From Acidimicrobiales bacterium (lineage in GTDB: Bacteria; Actinomycetota; Acidimicrobiia; Acidimicrobiales; SZUA-35), in the NCBI GenBank assembly GCA_024638815.1, contig JAHEJM010000001.1, positions 102,190-166,189 on the forward strand: DNA of 64,000 nt, written 5' to 3'. Both the position numbers and the translations under genes were made by a program. Position 1 is the first letter of the stretch; each line of letters starts with the position of its first letter. The notes under the pieces were generated by a model that did not search any database, was not told the origin of the DNA, and saw only the letters and a program-made list of their open reading frames with translations. Positions 29,673-37,501 of the stretch are shown one piece after another.

Positions 29673-29678
29673 GTTCAT

Positions 29679-30422
29679 ATGTCAATCTATCGACCCACCC
29701 CGGTTCAACGGGAGAACGGGAACGACAACACGCCGCGACCGGTCGATCCCGACCGGGGGCCGGCGACGCTCGTGGTCCGGCGTCGGTGGCCGGCGGCCGT
29801 GGCCGCCGTCGCTATCCTCGTCTCGGCCTGCGGCACGGACTCGACCAACGATGATGCCTCGGCCCGGGGCGACGGCGCGTCGGTCGCCGCGTCCTCCGGG
29901 GACGAGGGCGACGCCGCCGCACCTGCCGATGACGCCGCCGCCGAACCTGCCGATGAGGGCGAGGGAGCACCGGAATCGGCGTCGGAACCGGCGACGGAGG
30001 TTGCGGCGGCGGCGGTCAATGTGCCTGCGGTCGAGGTGCTCGACGTCGCCGACGGTTCGGTCATCAACCTGGCCGAGGAACTGGCGGGTGAGGACAGGGC
30101 CATCCTGTTCTGGTTCTGGGCTCCCCATTGACCGGCGTGCAACGCCGAAGCGCCGGCGGTTGAGCAGTTCGCTCAACAGTATGACGACAAGGTGCGAGTG
30201 GTCGGACTTGGAACCCAAGACAGCTTCGAGGAAGCCGAGGAGTTCCGGGAGCGACACGGAACCGTCACTCCGCTCATGATCTGGGACGAGTCGTTCGAGA
30301 CCTGGAATCACTACGAGATCAGCTCCCAACCGGCAGCCGTACTCCTGGACGCCGAGGGCGAGGAACTCGGTCGGTGGCGAGGCCTGCCCGACGAGGTCTA
30401 TCAGCTGGCCGACTTGCTCTAA
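29679..30422 (+). CDS. probable selenoprotein: thioredoxin-like lipoprotein with UPAC motif
   Basis: 247 codons read through an in-frame TGA at 30129-30131 (codon 151). Before the TGA: a basic N-terminus, a hydrophobic run ending LVSAC (lipobox, Cys51), an Ala/Asp/Glu/Pro-rich linker (about 55-110), and the start of a TlpA-like thioredoxin fold ending LFWFWAPH. After it: PACNAEAPAVEQFAQQYDD.., then VGLGTQDSFEEAEEF, a TPLMIWDES segment and a C-terminal SSQPAAVLLDAEGEELG, all in one frame to TAA. Family members read WAPWCxxC; here the TGA sits exactly on the first Cys, giving UPAC. The simplest reading is selenocysteine. A nonsense mutation or read error is the alternative. Role: extracytoplasmic thiol-disulfide exchange or peroxide defence. 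No sel genes are in the window. Confidence 0.8.
30132..30177 (+). promoter_or_regulatory. candidate bacterial SECIS hairpin after the UGA
   Basis: Within the coding region a perfect 7-bp stem, GTTGAGC (30159-30165) with GCTCAAC (30171-30177), closes a loop AGTTC. Its second base is G and the loop starts about 34 bases after the UGA. A second possible stem, CCGGCG (30132-30137) with CGCCGG (30151-30156), lies next to the UGA. Bacterial SECIS elements are short hairpins with a G in the first two loop bases at about this distance (established rule for the class). The pairing was found by eye, not by folding. Confidence 0.5.
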
Positions 30423-30559
30423 ACTCCCAACCAATCGATCGGCCCCCGTCAGCGGGTGTTGCCGGGACGACCGGCCGGCATTCGGAAAACGCCGGGGCCC
30501 CGGACAGTTCCCCGAAGTCGCCGTGACGCGTCCCTCTGGTGCCGCACCGAGGGATCGGC

Positions 30560-30565
30560 TACAAC
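30560..30565 (+). promoter_or_regulatory. -10-like box (TACAAC) of the SDR gene
   Basis: TACAAC, 6 bases, ATG at 30572. It supports this start over the longer frame from 30539. Confidence 0.4.
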
Positions 30566-30571
30566 GGGGCG

Positions 30572-31330
30572 ATGAGCGATTCGCTAGGTGGCCGTGTGGT
30601 GCTGGTGACCGGGGGGAACGGAGGTATCGGCCTCGGGATCGCCGAAGGATGTGCTCGGGCCGGTGCCGATCTGGTCATCTGGGGTACCAACCAGGAGAAA
30701 CTGACCTCGGCCCATGACAGGTTGAACTCGCTGGGGGCCGACGTGCTGGCCCAGCAGGTGGACGTGGCTGACGAGCAGGCGGTGATCGAGGCCTTCGCCC
30801 ATGCCGTGACCAGGTTCGGAGCGGTCGACTGTGCTGTGGCCAACGCCGGGGTGCACGGGGGTGGCCCTTTCATCGATCTGTCCCTGGATGAATGGCGCCG
30901 CATCATGGCGGTGAATCTGGAGGGCGCCGTCGTCACCCTGCGGGAGGCGGCCAGACACATGATCGGCCGGGGTGAGGGTGGTTCGCTGATCGGCGTCAGT
31001 TCGATGTCCACCATCCACGGGGCACCCGGATCTCAGGCCTATGCCGCGTCCAAGGCCGGCATCCTGGCCGTCATGCGGGGGCTCTCGGTCGAGCTGGCTC
31101 GCCACAACATCCGCTGCAATACCATCGTGCCCGGCTGGATCGAGACCGAGATGACCGAGGTGGGGCGGAGTAACGAGAAATTCCTGGCCGCCACCATCCG
31201 GCGGACCCCGATCCGGCGGTGGGGCCACCCCGACGACTTCGGGGCGGTGGCTGCGTTCCTGGCCGATCCGACCCAGCTCTACCACACGGGTGACGAAATC
31301 GTCATGGACGGAGGGTACACCCGGTTCTGA
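30572..31330 (+). CDS. short-chain dehydrogenase/reductase
   Basis: 252-residue classical SDR. It shows the cofactor motif TGGNGGIGLGIAEG, ANAGV, the catalytic Ser in GVSSMSTIHG and YAASK (YxxxK), and a C-terminal MDGGYTRF typical of oxoacyl reductase-like members. The position after the first strand (WGTNQEK) suggests NADPH preference, but this is weak. Substrate unknown. It follows the selenoprotein gene by about 150 bases and has its own promoter-like box. Confidence 0.93.
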   Translation: MSDSLGGRVVLVTGGNGGIGLGIAEGCARAGADLVIWGTNQEKLTSAHDRLNSLGADVLAQQVDVADEQAVIEAFAHAVTRFGAVDCAVANAGVHGGGPFIDLSLDEWRRIMAVNLEGAVVTLREAARHMIGRGEGGSLIGVSSMSTIHGAPGSQAYAASKAGILAVMRGLSVELARHNIRCNTIVPGWIETEMTEVGRSNEKFLAATIRRTPIRRWGHPDDFGAVAAFLADPTQLYHTGDEIVMDGGYTRF

Positions 31331-31454
31331 ACGGGTTTTGGGCGAGGTCGAGGACCACCGGTGCTCAGCGGGATCCCTTGGGGCCAGGTCGCCTGCTACC
31401 GTTGCACTACAACGGATCGAAGCGAATCGTCGAGCTGAATCATGAGGAGGACCG

Positions 31455-31655
31455 ATGAAGGTCGTGGTTGACTTTGACCTGTGTGAGAGTAACGCGGTGT
31501 GCATGGGCATCGCCCCCGAGGTGTTCGAGGTGCGGGACGACGACTTCCTGTACATCCTCGATGAGCACCCCGGCCCGGAACTCCACGACAAGGTTCGGGA
31601 GGCGGTCGAACGGTGTCCCAAGCAGGCAATCTCATTGGAGGAGACGGACGCCTGA
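31455..31655 (+). CDS. ferredoxin, [3Fe-4S] type
   Basis: 66 residues with DLCESNAVCMGIAPEVF and a C-terminal CPKQAI: three cysteines in the C-x5-C...CP arrangement of small ferredoxins that serve cytochrome P450s. AGGAGG lies about 6 bases before ATG 31455. The next gene is a ferredoxin reductase, so the two form an electron-transfer chain from NAD(P)H. No P450 gene is in the window; the acceptor must be elsewhere. Confidence 0.95.
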   Translation: MKVVVDFDLCESNAVCMGIAPEVFEVRDDDFLYILDEHPGPELHDKVREAVERCPKQAISLEETDA

Positions 31656-31722
31656 GCGCCTTGACGTCTCGATTGCGGCGTCGACGTCGGCTCGGGCCGC
31701 GATCTGAACACCGGACGGAGCC

Positions 31723-32985
31723 GTGACGGGACTGGTTGTGGTCGGGGCGTCGCTGGCCGGGGTGCATGCCGCAGAGGGACTTCGTCGGGCCGGCTTCGAC
31801 GGCCCGATCCACCTGGTCGGTGCCGAATCCCATCGACCGTATGATCGCCCGCCGTTGTCCAAGGACTTTCTGACCGACGAACAGGTCGATGAAAATCGGT
31901 TGGTACTGCGACCGGTGGCCGAGGACGGCGCCCTCGACCTCACCTGGCATCTGGGCACTCGGGCCGTGGCTCTGTCGAATGACCACGGCAACGTCGAGCT
32001 GTCCTCGGGGGAGACTCTGGCCGCCGACGGGGTGGTCGTGGCCACCGGATGCCGTCCCCGCCGGCTGCCCCTCTCGACCTTCGAGGGCCGGGACCAATCC
32101 GACGTCGACGGCGTGGTGAGCTTGCGGACGCTGAACGATGCCCGGGAGCTACGACATCGCCTCCGGTCGGCCGACGGCCCGGTCGTCGTCTGCGGGGCCG
32201 GCTTCATCGGGGCGGAGGTTGCGGCCAGCGCCCGACAGCTCGGATGTGAGGTGGTGATGGTCGAAGTGGCCGACGCCCCGCTGGCCCGGGTGCTGGACGC
32301 CGAGGCCGGGATGGCCGTGGTCGACCTTCACCGCCGTCACGGGGTCGACGTGCGCCTCGGTGTCGGTGTCGATCATGGACACACCGACGGCGGCCGGTTG
32401 ACGGCGGTGACCTTGTCCGACGGCACGGAGCTGGCCTGCGCCGTGCTGGTGGTGGGAATCGGCGTGATCCCCAACACCGAGTGGCTGGAAGGCTCCGGCC
32501 TCACCGTCGGTTCCGGCTCCGACGACGGCGTATTGGTCGATGATCGATGTCGGGCCGCTCCATCGGTGGTGGCCGTCGGCGATGTGGCCCGCCGGCCCCA
32601 TCGTCGCTTCGGAGGGACGACCATGCGGGTCGAGCAATGGGACAACGCCGTGGCCATGGGCGGCTACGGGGCCAAGAGCCTCCTGGCCGCCCTCGAGTGG
32701 CGGGGTAACGACGGGGAGGGTGTGGTCGTCGAGCCGTTCGATCCCGTTCCCTGGTTCTGGAGTGACCAATACGATCGCAAAATCCAGTTCGCCGGGATAG
32801 CCACTGATGATCCGGAAATCGTCCAGGGGTCGGAGGGCGACCGGCAGTTCGTTCGGGCCTACTTCGGCGACGAGGACCGAGTCCTTGGAGTTCTGGCCTG
32901 GAATCGGCCTCGACAGGCAATTATCGGCCGGCAGCTGATCGAGGCCGGCGCCGACCGGGCGACCGTACACGATCGTCTGGGTTGA
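31723..32985 (+). CDS. FAD-dependent ferredoxin reductase
   Basis: 420 residues with an N-terminal FAD motif VVGASLAGVHAAEGLRRAG, RPYDRPPLSKDFL, the NAD(P) motif VVCGAGFIGAEVAASARQLG and VVAVGDVARRPH, then a C-terminal reductase domain. This is the BphA4/putidaredoxin-reductase type. It starts with GTG 67 bases after the ferredoxin. The stop codon overlaps the next ATG (TGATG), coupling the NUDIX gene to it. Confidence 0.94.
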   Translation: MTGLVVVGASLAGVHAAEGLRRAGFDGPIHLVGAESHRPYDRPPLSKDFLTDEQVDENRLVLRPVAEDGALDLTWHLGTRAVALSNDHGNVELSSGETLAADGVVVATGCRPRRLPLSTFEGRDQSDVDGVVSLRTLNDARELRHRLRSADGPVVVCGAGFIGAEVAASARQLGCEVVMVEVADAPLARVLDAEAGMAVVDLHRRHGVDVRLGVGVDHGHTDGGRLTAVTLSDGTELACAVLVVGIGVIPNTEWLEGSGLTVGSGSDDGVLVDDRCRAAPSVVAVGDVARRPHRRFGGTTMRVEQWDNAVAMGGYGAKSLLAALEWRGNDGEGVVVEPFDPVPWFWSDQYDRKIQFAGIATDDPEIVQGSEGDRQFVRAYFGDEDRVLGVLAWNRPRQAIIGRQLIEAGADRATVHDRLG

Positions 32986-33602
32986 TGGCCGTCGCAGGCG
33001 AGCCGGTCGAGGTGGTCGACGACGAGGGTCGGGTCTTGGACATCGTGCCCCGATCGGTGATGCGCCGGCGATCGCTGACTCATCGATCAACGTATGTTGC
33101 GGTTATTGGCCAGGACCTGGAGCCGCCCCCATCCGCCGGCCTGCTCGCTGCCCTCGACAACGCGGCCGGCGAGTACTCGGAGACCGAGCGGCTGGACATG
33201 CTCCGCCGCCGCGGATTGGGCGGTCACAGTCGCCTCGTCGTACACCAGCGAGCGGGCTGGAAGGACGTCAACCCCTCGTACTGGGACATCGCTTTCGGTG
33301 GGGTGTGTGGTGTAGGTGAGACGTGGTTGGAGTCCGCCTGCAGGGAGTTGGTCGAGGAGGCCGGGTTGACAACGCCCCTGATCGATCTCGGGTCGGGTCG
33401 TTACACCGACGACCACACCGACATCGTCGCCCGTTGCTTCGTGGCCGCAACCGAAGACGAGCCGACATGCCCCGACGGTGAGGTGATCGAGCTCGACGTC
33501 ATCAGGCTGGGTCGGCTCGACGAGTGGCTGTCCGGGCGTCCGGTATGCCCCGACTCGGTGGCCCTGCTGGGTCCGATCCTGCGCTCGATCGGCCGGCTGT
33601 AG
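32985..33602 (+). CDS. NUDIX hydrolase, IPP-isomerase-like
   Basis: 205 residues with a perfect NUDIX box, GVCGVGETWLESACRELVEEAGL spread over about residues 106-128 (G-x5-E-x7-REL-x-EE-x-G). A segment before it, LVVHQRAGWKDVNPSYWDIAFGG, resembles the YfcD/Idi-like subgroup. The reaction, hydrolysis of a nucleoside diphosphate-linked compound, is general to the family; substrate unknown. ATG 32985 shares its A with the stop of the reductase. Confidence 0.92.
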   Translation: MAVAGEPVEVVDDEGRVLDIVPRSVMRRRSLTHRSTYVAVIGQDLEPPPSAGLLAALDNAAGEYSETERLDMLRRRGLGGHSRLVVHQRAGWKDVNPSYWDIAFGGVCGVGETWLESACRELVEEAGLTTPLIDLGSGRYTDDHTDIVARCFVAATEDEPTCPDGEVIELDVIRLGRLDEWLSGRPVCPDSVALLGPILRSIGRL

Positions 33603-33794
33603 CCGGCGTCGATCAGGCCGGGGGGTCGATTTGATCCTCCCGCCCCGGGTGAGATTCCCCACCAAAGCCGGGGTGTATTTCGAGTTCGTTATGTTCCACC
33701 GCCGTCCCGTCGGCAACGGCTAGGGTTCGCACCGTCGGCGGACCCTATCGGCGGAAAACCAAACGCTCTGCGGCCCCAAGGTCTATCTGAGCCT

Positions 33795-34442
33795 GTGAAC
33801 ACCGAATCCGACCAGCGAGTCTGTGAAAGTACCGTACCCATGAAATCCGCGTCCAAGTCCGTTCTGAAGCCCGTCACCGTCAAGCCCTCTCTCCGGCCTT
33901 CGGCCTCGGGCGACGACGAGGCTCGATCGGGGGCGATCGGCGCCCGCCATCAGGCATTCGGATTCACGGTGTTCGGGCTGTTGGCCCTCATCGCCGCAGT
34001 GTTGTATTCCCGATGGGATCCGGGGGATCCCGGTGGTCGCTGGTTCTGGATCATCGTCGGTCCGATCGCCGGCTCCGCCGCATTGTTCCAGGCCCATCGT
34101 CGTTTCTCCGGTGTCGGTGCCGACCGCGACGCCAGTCCGTACTTCGGCTTGTTCGGCGGCGCCGTCTTCGGTTCGGTGGTACTTGCCGCCAGCACGGTCG
34201 AAGGCTGGGTGCTGACCGGCATCTTCTTCTCCGTGGCTGCGGTGCTGACCTTCATGGCTCGGGTCGAGCGAAGCACGATCGGCATGACGGCCGCGCTGTC
34301 AGTGGCCATGCTGGCCGCCGCAACCGGGGCGTCGGGCCTGGAGTCCTCGGTCGGCTGGGCCCTGACCGCAATCGGTCTGATGTGGATCTCGGCCGCCGGT
34401 GCCCTCCGCCTTGCTCGACCGACAGCCGAGCCGGCAGGCTGA
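33795..34442 (+). CDS. multi-pass membrane protein of unknown function
   Basis: 215 residues. After a Ser/Lys-rich N-terminus, five or so membrane helices fill about 55-210 (FGFTVFGLLALIAAVLY, WFWIIVGPIAGSAAL, YFGLFGGAVFGSVVLAAS, LTGIFFSVAAVLTFMA, SVAMLAAATG and a last one). No family is recognised and no catalytic motif is visible. GTG 33795 and ATG 33840 are both possible starts. It lies between the NUDIX and pirin genes, on the same strand. Confidence 0.75.
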   Translation: MNTESDQRVCESTVPMKSASKSVLKPVTVKPSLRPSASGDDEARSGAIGARHQAFGFTVFGLLALIAAVLYSRWDPGDPGGRWFWIIVGPIAGSAALFQAHRRFSGVGADRDASPYFGLFGGAVFGSVVLAASTVEGWVLTGIFFSVAAVLTFMARVERSTIGMTAALSVAMLAAATGASGLESSVGWALTAIGLMWISAAGALRLARPTAEPAG

Positions 34443-34520
34443 TCCCGGTCCTCGGCACCTCTGGGGCCGCGCTCTCGGGGACGAAGCCGGTCATCGAGTT
34501 CCTGTTGGCAGCGATTTCAG

Positions 34521-34526
34521 TACCCT
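34521..34526 (+). promoter_or_regulatory. -10 box (TACCCT) of the pirin gene, leaderless type
   Basis: TACCCT, 6 bases, ATG at 34533. Confidence 0.6.
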
Positions 34527-34532
34527 GAATAC

Positions 34533-35639
34533 ATGGCTGACAGTGCGAACGACACGCGGCACCGGACGGGACCGGGCAATCGAATCGAACTGGGAACCCC
34601 GTTTCCGCTCGGAGCCCAATGGCCAGCCCAGGATCCCTTCCTTTTTGTAGCCCACCACCGCGACCACTACCCGGCCGGTACATCCGGCCTTGGTCCGAAC
34701 GCCGATCTCTCCGGGCGCCCGCTGGGTCACGACTTCGGTGACATCGACGGCTGGAACATGTACCACGGCACCTCCGTGCCCGGTTTTCCCCAGCACCCCC
34801 ACCGTGGTTTCGAGACCATCACCTACCTGCGCCGCGGCTTCGTTGACCATTCCGACTCCCTGGGGGCCACGGCCCGGTTCGGTCCTGGTGACGTGCAGTG
34901 GATGACGGCCGGTTCCGGGGTGGTGCACGCCGAGATGTTCCCGCTGTTGAACCACGACGAGGCCAACCCGTTCGAGCTGTTCCAGATCTGGCTCAACCTG
35001 CCGGCGGCCGACAAGATGGTGGATCCCTATTTCACCATGTTGTGGTCGGAGCAGACACCCCGGGTCACCGTGGGGCGGGGTCCGGTGGAGGTGACCGTGC
35101 TGGCCGGCAGTCTTTCGAACCGCGAGGGTGGTGGCAACGTGCGGGGCCAAACGCCACCTCCGAACTCCTGGGCCGGTCGGGCCGGGGCCGACTTGGCCAT
35201 CTGGCAGCTCGATTTCCCACCCGACTCGGAATGGATGATGCCCGCCGTCTCGGCCGGGGTCAGGCGAACACTCTACGTGTACCGAGGCGACGGCTTGATC
35301 GCCGCTCCGGTGAGCGGGGGCGGACCCATCGACAGCTCCAACAAAGTCGTGTCCGGCGGTCACGGCATCGAGCTGCCCGAGGTGCCGATCCGCCTCGTCG
35401 TCGATGGACTGTCCGGCCCGAGCTTCGCCATGTTGCTCCAGGGTCGGCCCATCGCCGAGCCCGTGGCTCAATACGGCCCCTTCGTCATGAACGACCGGGC
35501 CGGAATCGAGCAAGCGTTCATCGACTACCAGCGGACCGGTTTCGGGGGTTGGCCATGGGCCGACGACGCCCCGGTTCATCCCGCCGAGGCCGGCCGTTTC
35601 GCCGTGCATGCCGATGGTCGCCGAGAGCAGCCGGACTAG
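34533..35639 (+). CDS. pirin family protein
   Basis: Bicupin of 368 residues, longer than most pirins (about 290-330). The N-terminal cupin carries the iron ligands: FPQHPHRGFETITYL (two His) and GSGVVHAEM (His and Glu). The C-terminal half has the second cupin (FAMLLQGRPI). An insertion near 190-220 and an extended C-terminus explain the length. Pirins bind iron and some act as quercetinases or regulators; the role here is not evident. Confidence 0.92.
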   Translation: MADSANDTRHRTGPGNRIELGTPFPLGAQWPAQDPFLFVAHHRDHYPAGTSGLGPNADLSGRPLGHDFGDIDGWNMYHGTSVPGFPQHPHRGFETITYLRRGFVDHSDSLGATARFGPGDVQWMTAGSGVVHAEMFPLLNHDEANPFELFQIWLNLPAADKMVDPYFTMLWSEQTPRVTVGRGPVEVTVLAGSLSNREGGGNVRGQTPPPNSWAGRAGADLAIWQLDFPPDSEWMMPAVSAGVRRTLYVYRGDGLIAAPVSGGGPIDSSNKVVSGGHGIELPEVPIRLVVDGLSGPSFAMLLQGRPIAEPVAQYGPFVMNDRAGIEQAFIDYQRTGFGGWPWADDAPVHPAEAGRFAVHADGRREQPD

Positions 35640-35673
35640 GCGGCGGCAGGGCCTCGGTCTGCGCCCCGTTCCC

Positions 35674-36465
35674 TCAGGCGGCGGGGACCATCCACGCCAA
35701 ATAGAATGACCCGACCACGACCCCGAGTGACAACAGGGCGATGACGGTCCCCCAGAACCAGTAGGGAAGTACCAGGACGTTGGCGATCTCCTGGGTGTCG
35801 GAATCGATGACGTGGCCATCGCGACGGAAGTTCCTGGTGAACATGTAGTCGAGGGTTCCCCAACAGGCCAGACAGAACTGGATGCCGATGAGCTGGGCCA
35901 GGAAGATGCGAACCCCGGGCGGGGCATAGACGGCGATGGGAGCCAGCACGGCGGCGATCGAACCGAGTGAGAGCCAGCCGAACGCATTCCTGACCACCGT
36001 GATCAGTGAGACGGCGACGGCAATGGCCAGGCCGGTCAGGACCCACGGCGCTGTTTGCTGGCGGGATCCCAGCACGATGATCAGGCCTCCGGCCAATGCC
36101 GGACCGAGCAGCCCGCCGGCCGAGACGATCGCTCGACGGGCACCCCAGATTCCTGAGGAGTAGGCCTGACCGCCGAGGCGGGGGTTGACCTCGAGGCGGC
36201 GGAAGCGCCCGCCGACCATCACTGCGGCCACTCCGTGGCCCATCTCGTGGGCCCAGGTTCCGAGCAGGGCGAAGGGATAGAGCAGATTGCGGCCATAGGG
36301 GAGTCGGGGAAGCAGAATGCTGGCGCCGACGGCAAGCCAGAAGAGTGTCATCAGCTGGCCTGCACCTGGATCCACCAGGTCTTCGATTGCCGTGCCGAGG
36401 TCGGGCTCGGTCGCTCCCACGAGGGCAACCCCGCTTCGTCGTACCGCAAAGGCCGTGGCCATCAT
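35674..36465 (-). CDS. M50-like membrane metalloprotease
   Basis: 263 residues with about six membrane helices. The motif WAHEMGHGVAAVMVGGRF is HExxH within a membrane segment, as in site-2-protease-like M50B proteins. The usual second motif (NxxPxxxLDG) is not obvious. The longer open frame upstream (to 36819) has no similar content. ATG 36465 is preceded by a TAGAGT box at 7 bases; ATG 36462 is next to it. Substrate unknown. It converges with the pirin gene. Confidence 0.85.
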   Translation of the reverse strand: MMATAFAVRRSGVALVGATEPDLGTAIEDLVDPGAGQLMTLFWLAVGASILLPRLPYGRNLLYPFALLGTWAHEMGHGVAAVMVGGRFRRLEVNPRLGGQAYSSGIWGARRAIVSAGGLLGPALAGGLIIVLGSRQQTAPWVLTGLAIAVAVSLITVVRNAFGWLSLGSIAAVLAPIAVYAPPGVRIFLAQLIGIQFCLACWGTLDYMFTRNFRRDGHVIDSDTQEIANVLVLPYWFWGTVIALLSLGVVVGSFYLAWMVPAA

Positions 36466-36472
36466 CCGGCCA

Positions 36473-36478
36473 ACTCTA
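36473..36478 (-). promoter_or_regulatory. -10 box (TAGAGT) of the M50-like gene, leaderless type
   Basis: TAGAGT on the minus strand, 7 bases, then ATG at 36465. It decides between several possible starts. Confidence 0.6.
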
Positions 36479-36736
36479 GTGCCGTCACATCGGCCCAATG
36501 GGACACGTTCGGCCCCCAAATCCCGGTGGAGAACCGTCGCAGCACGGTAAGCCTGGGGCCGCCGGCAAGAAAGTTGGGCTTGATTGCCCTCTTGTTCAGG
36601 GCTGGTTGGGAAAATGGGCCCGGTAGCCCTGGTCAAGCCGTCATCGATGGGTAACAATGAGTTGGTACCGAATGACCACACCAACCTCGGCGTGGCGATC
36701 GATCTCGGCATCGATCGTCGTCCGGAAAGGATGTCG

Positions 36737-37057
36737 ATGTCTTCACGTACCCGCTCCAATCGGCTTCGCAAGCCGGGAGCAGCATCGGTCCACCGACCCG
36801 CTCGATTCGATCGTCGCATCGAACACCGCAGAGTCCGGCGGGCGGCTCAGGTCGAGCTTCGCACCCTGGCCGAGCCGGAGGACCATGCGCTACCGCTCCC
36901 GGTGAACACCTCAAGGAAGAGCGATCCTCTGGATCGTCCCGAACCCGAGGTCGAACGGCGGCGCTTCAAGGTATGGAAGACCAAGGGCTGGAAACGTCGC
37001 TCCATTGAGCGGGCCCAGCGGGCGCAGGCCTATCGACAGTTGGTGAAAGGCCTCTAG
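36737..37057 (+). CDS. small basic protein of unknown function
   Basis: 106 codons from ATG 36737, with AAGGA 6 bases before. The protein is very rich in Arg and Lys with a C-terminal FKVWKTKGWKRRSIERAQ. It could bind nucleic acid, but that is a guess from charge alone. The frame is open further upstream to 36584. No similarity is recognised; it may also be spurious. Confidence 0.45.
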   Translation: MSSRTRSNRLRKPGAASVHRPARFDRRIEHRRVRRAAQVELRTLAEPEDHALPLPVNTSRKSDPLDRPEPEVERRRFKVWKTKGWKRRSIERAQRAQAYRQLVKGL

Positions 37058-37501
37058 GCGCCTGCTGACCGGTACATGCCGGACTTCCCGTAGCCATCTG
37101 CTTCACCACTCTGCGTCCTCGATTCCGCAGCCGCTTGCGGCGGAGCGTCTCACGAGCTGCAACGGAACCCGCGTCCTTGATTGGTTGGCACCTAGCTCGG
37201 AAACTCTCAACGGGCATCACTCCGTGGTCGCCCAGCCCGGGCGGGCGGCCTCCACGGACTGAGCGTCTGCGGTCGGGTCGAACCCGTCGGAATGCGATGA
37301 CGGGCGCCGACTCGCGGCATGGAACGAACGAGGCTGATGCTCGGTCGACACCGATCGAGGGTCCATCGGTGGGTGTCGTGCGTTCTCATTTCCTCCCGGT
37401 AGGTCGTGATCGGGTACGGTAGATTCGAATCGAGAGGTGCCGGCGGCGGTTGGGGTGATTGCAGTCTGCCGGGTCGTCGTGGCGAAGAATCCGAGGAGCC
37501 G
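37058..37501. other. intergenic region before the PEP-utiliser protein
   Basis: About 440 bases with no convincing gene; a 95-codon plus frame at 37135-37422 lacks protein-like composition. A TAGATT box at 37420-37425 may be the promoter of the following gene, giving a leader of about 70 bases that ends in GAGGAG. No RNA motif is recognised. Confidence 0.4.

Noticed and set aside
28899..29678. Long open frame in front of the selenoprotein start
   Set aside because: It is antisense to the Mo oxidoreductase and only in frame by chance; ATG 29679 with a promoter-like box is the better start.
30129..30131. Reading the TGA as an ordinary stop (pseudogene)
   Set aside because: Kept as an alternative, but the exact position on the redox Cys, the intact frame beyond and the hairpin make Sec more likely. 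Decayed genes in this window (20572, 44551) show deletions and frameshifts, not a lone TGA.
37135..37422. 95-codon open frame in the intergenic region
   Set aside because: Low-complexity Arg/Ser/Pro composition, no start signal and no recognisable pattern.
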